NCBI GenBank assembly: GCA_903922545.1
Contig: CAIXUE010000328.1
Coordinates: 1-24,780 of the forward strand
Direction: 5' to 3'
Length of the DNA stretch: 24,780 nucleotides
Source: an uncultured Alphaproteobacteria bacterium
GTDB lineage: Bacteria; Pseudomonadota; Alphaproteobacteria; Micropepsales; Micropepsaceae
The notes beneath the pieces are model-generated. The model searched no databases. It was not told where the DNA came from and worked only from the letters and a program-made list of their open reading frames with translations. Below, one piece after another: positions 23,643 to 24,780 of the stretch. Within the stretch, counting starts at the first letter, position 1; each line of letters begins with the position of its first letter. The position numbers were made by a program, and so were the translations under genes.

Positions 23643-24664
23643 TCGTCCAGCCTCGCGATGCGGATCGCTTCGCCGCCGCGCCGCCCAAGACTTTGCGCGT
23701 GGCGCTGTTGTTCGGTCCCGATTCCGGTCTGGTGCGCGAGCGCGCGGAAAAACTGATGAAATCGGTGGTGCCCGATATCAGCGACGCCTTCAATGTCGCC
23801 GATCTCAGCGAAGCGGTGCTGGACGCTGATCCGGCGCGGCTGGCGGATGAAGCCGCCGCCATATCCATGATGGGTGGCCGGCGGGTGGTGCGGGTGCGCG
23901 GCGCCGGCAATGATCTGACGGCTTTGTTTGAAAGCTTTCTGGAAGACCCGCCCGGCGATGCACTGGTGGTGGTGGAAGCGGGTGATCTGTCCAAGGGCAC
24001 GGGCCTGCGCAAACTGTTTGAGGATGACGATAGTGCTGCCGCGATTGCCTGCTATGCGGACACGGCGCGGGGCCTGGAAGAGGTGGTGCGCGATTCTCTG
24101 CGCGCTGAAGGTTTGAGCATCGCGCCGGATGCGCTGGCCGAAGCGGTGTCGCGGCTGGGCTCGGATCGCGGCGTGTCGCGGCGGGAACTGGAAAAGCTGG
24201 CACTTTATTGCCAGGGCCAGAAAAGCATCAGCCTGGATGACGTGCGCGCCGTAATGGGCGATGAAGCCGGTGCGCGGGCCGAGGAAGCGTCCGACGCAGC
24301 GGGCAGCGGCGATTTCGCGCGCCTTGATCTGGCGCTGGAACGGCTCTGGACGGCGGAAATGTCGGCCGTTGCCGTGATCCGCGGCGCCATGGGGCATTTC
24401 CAGCGCCTGGCTCTGGTGCGCGAAAACATGGCGCGGGGCGAAAATCTCGACAGCGCCATGCGCAAATTGCGTCCTCCGATCCATTTCCTGCGCCAGGATA
24501 GCTTCAAGGCCCAGGCGCAGCGCTGGAACAGCGAAAAACTTTACGACGCGCTGGACATGCTGCTGGAAGCGGAAGTCTTGACCAAGACCACCGGCGTGCC
24601 CAATGAAGCGGTCTGCGGCCGCACCCTGATGAACATCGCCGCCATGGCGAAAGGCCGGATGTAA
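23639..24664 (+). CDS. holA: DNA polymerase III subunit delta
   Basis: The delta subunit opens the sliding clamp within the clamp-loader complex. The 341-residue product shows the family's [19 protein letters not shown] start (about 20-40), the [13 protein letters not shown] strand (76-88), the LEKLALYC and [14 protein letters not shown] blocks in the middle domain, and the helical C-terminal collar domain with FHFxRQ-like [18 protein letters not shown] and a final [16 protein letters not shown] segment. Its place after leuS and lptE is typical. The stop is directly followed by the hisF ATG without any spacer. Confidence 0.93.
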   Translation: MIVQPRDADRFAAAPPKTLRVALLFGPDSGLVRERAEKLMKSVVPDISDAFNVADLSEAVLDADPARLADEAAAISMMGGRRVVRVRGAGNDLTALFESFLEDPPGDALVVVEAGDLSKGTGLRKLFEDDDSAAAIACYADTARGLEEVVRDSLRAEGLSIAPDALAEAVSRLGSDRGVSRRELEKLALYCQGQKSISLDDVRAVMGDEAGARAEEASDAAGSGDFARLDLALERLWTAEMSAVAVIRGAMGHFQRLALVRENMARGENLDSAMRKLRPPIHFLRQDSFKAQAQRWNSEKLYDALDMLLEAEVLTKTTGVPNEAVCGRTLMNIAAMAKGRM

Positions 24665-24780
24665 ATGCTCAAGGTTCGCGTCATTCCCTGTCTGGACATA
24701 AAAGACGGCCGTGTCGTCAAGGGCGTGAATTTTCTGGGCCTGCGCGATGCCGGCGATCCGGTGGAGCAGGCGATCATCTA
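24665..24780 (+). CDS. hisF: Imidazole glycerol phosphate synthase subunit HisF, N-terminal part
   Basis: Only the first 38 codons and two bases are in the window. The peptide [20 protein letters not shown], followed by [15 protein letters not shown], is the highly conserved N-terminus of HisF, the cyclase that with HisH makes imidazole glycerol phosphate and AICAR; the [12 protein letters not shown] block contains the catalytic Asp at position 11. It starts immediately after the holA stop and is likely cotranscribed. Here hisF is separated from hisE by about 15.6 kb. Confidence 0.93.
   Translation, partial: MLKVRVIPCLDIKDGRVVKGVNFLGLRDAGDPVEQAII

Noticed and set aside
23531..24484. Minus-strand open frame of 317 codons opposite holA
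   Set aside because: Antisense shadow of holA with low-complexity His/Arg-rich translation and no family motif.
1..24780. CRISPR arrays, insertion sequences, tRNA or rRNA genes
   Set aside because: No regularly spaced repeats, transposase genes, terminal inverted repeats with target duplications, or RNA gene signatures were seen.

Overview
The window is a gene-dense, GC-rich stretch of a Gram-negative chromosome, almost certainly from an alphaproteobacterium. The gene order tsaB-rimI-fur-plsC-miaB-phoH-ybeY-corC-lnt-XRE regulator and the order DUF3576 lipoprotein-leuS-lptE-holA are both typical of that class. The Fur protein lacks the enterobacterial zinc cysteines, as alphaproteobacterial Fur/Mur proteins do. 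The genus cannot be fixed from sequence alone. No rRNA, tRNA, insertion sequence, prophage or CRISPR array was seen. No gap between genes exceeds about 175 bases.

Region 1 (1-8696, + strand): the end of a NifU-like Fe-S scaffold gene closes with a likely intrinsic terminator. A RutE-like nitroreductase follows, then a tightly packed run: tsaB, rimI, fur, plsC, miaB, phoH, ybeY, corC-like, lnt and a PhrR/PraR-type regulator. Most junctions overlap by 1-4 bases, which suggests translational coupling. The themes are tRNA modification (t6A, ms2i6A), ribosome maturation, metal regulation and lipid/lipoprotein acylation.

Region 2 (8700-16200, mixed strands): hisE and gluQRS on minus, an esterase and an HNH nuclease on plus, then a minus-strand overlapping set (VOC protein, dsbB, coq7), a YgjP-like metallopeptidase on plus, a class A penicillin-binding protein on minus, and an OmpR-type regulator with a shrunken receiver domain on minus. 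Divergent pairs here are separated by only 17-29 bases.

Region 3 (16351-19820): a conserved protein of unknown function and a small YkuD-fold protein on plus, a YggS-type PLP protein on minus, a ThiE/TenI-like protein on plus whose start codon overlaps that of yggS, and a porin on minus.

Region 4 (19821-24780): a 175-base divergent spacer with interleaved inverted repeats, then DUF3576 lipoprotein, leuS, lptE, holA and the first 38 codons of hisF. The lptE start lies just after a strong hairpin that contains its Shine-Dalgarno sequence.

No wholly new multigene system was found. The most unusual points are the lptE hairpin, the interleaved repeats before the DUF3576 gene, the shared CATG start codons at 18069-18072, the degenerate response regulator, and the unknown protein paired with the YkuD protein.
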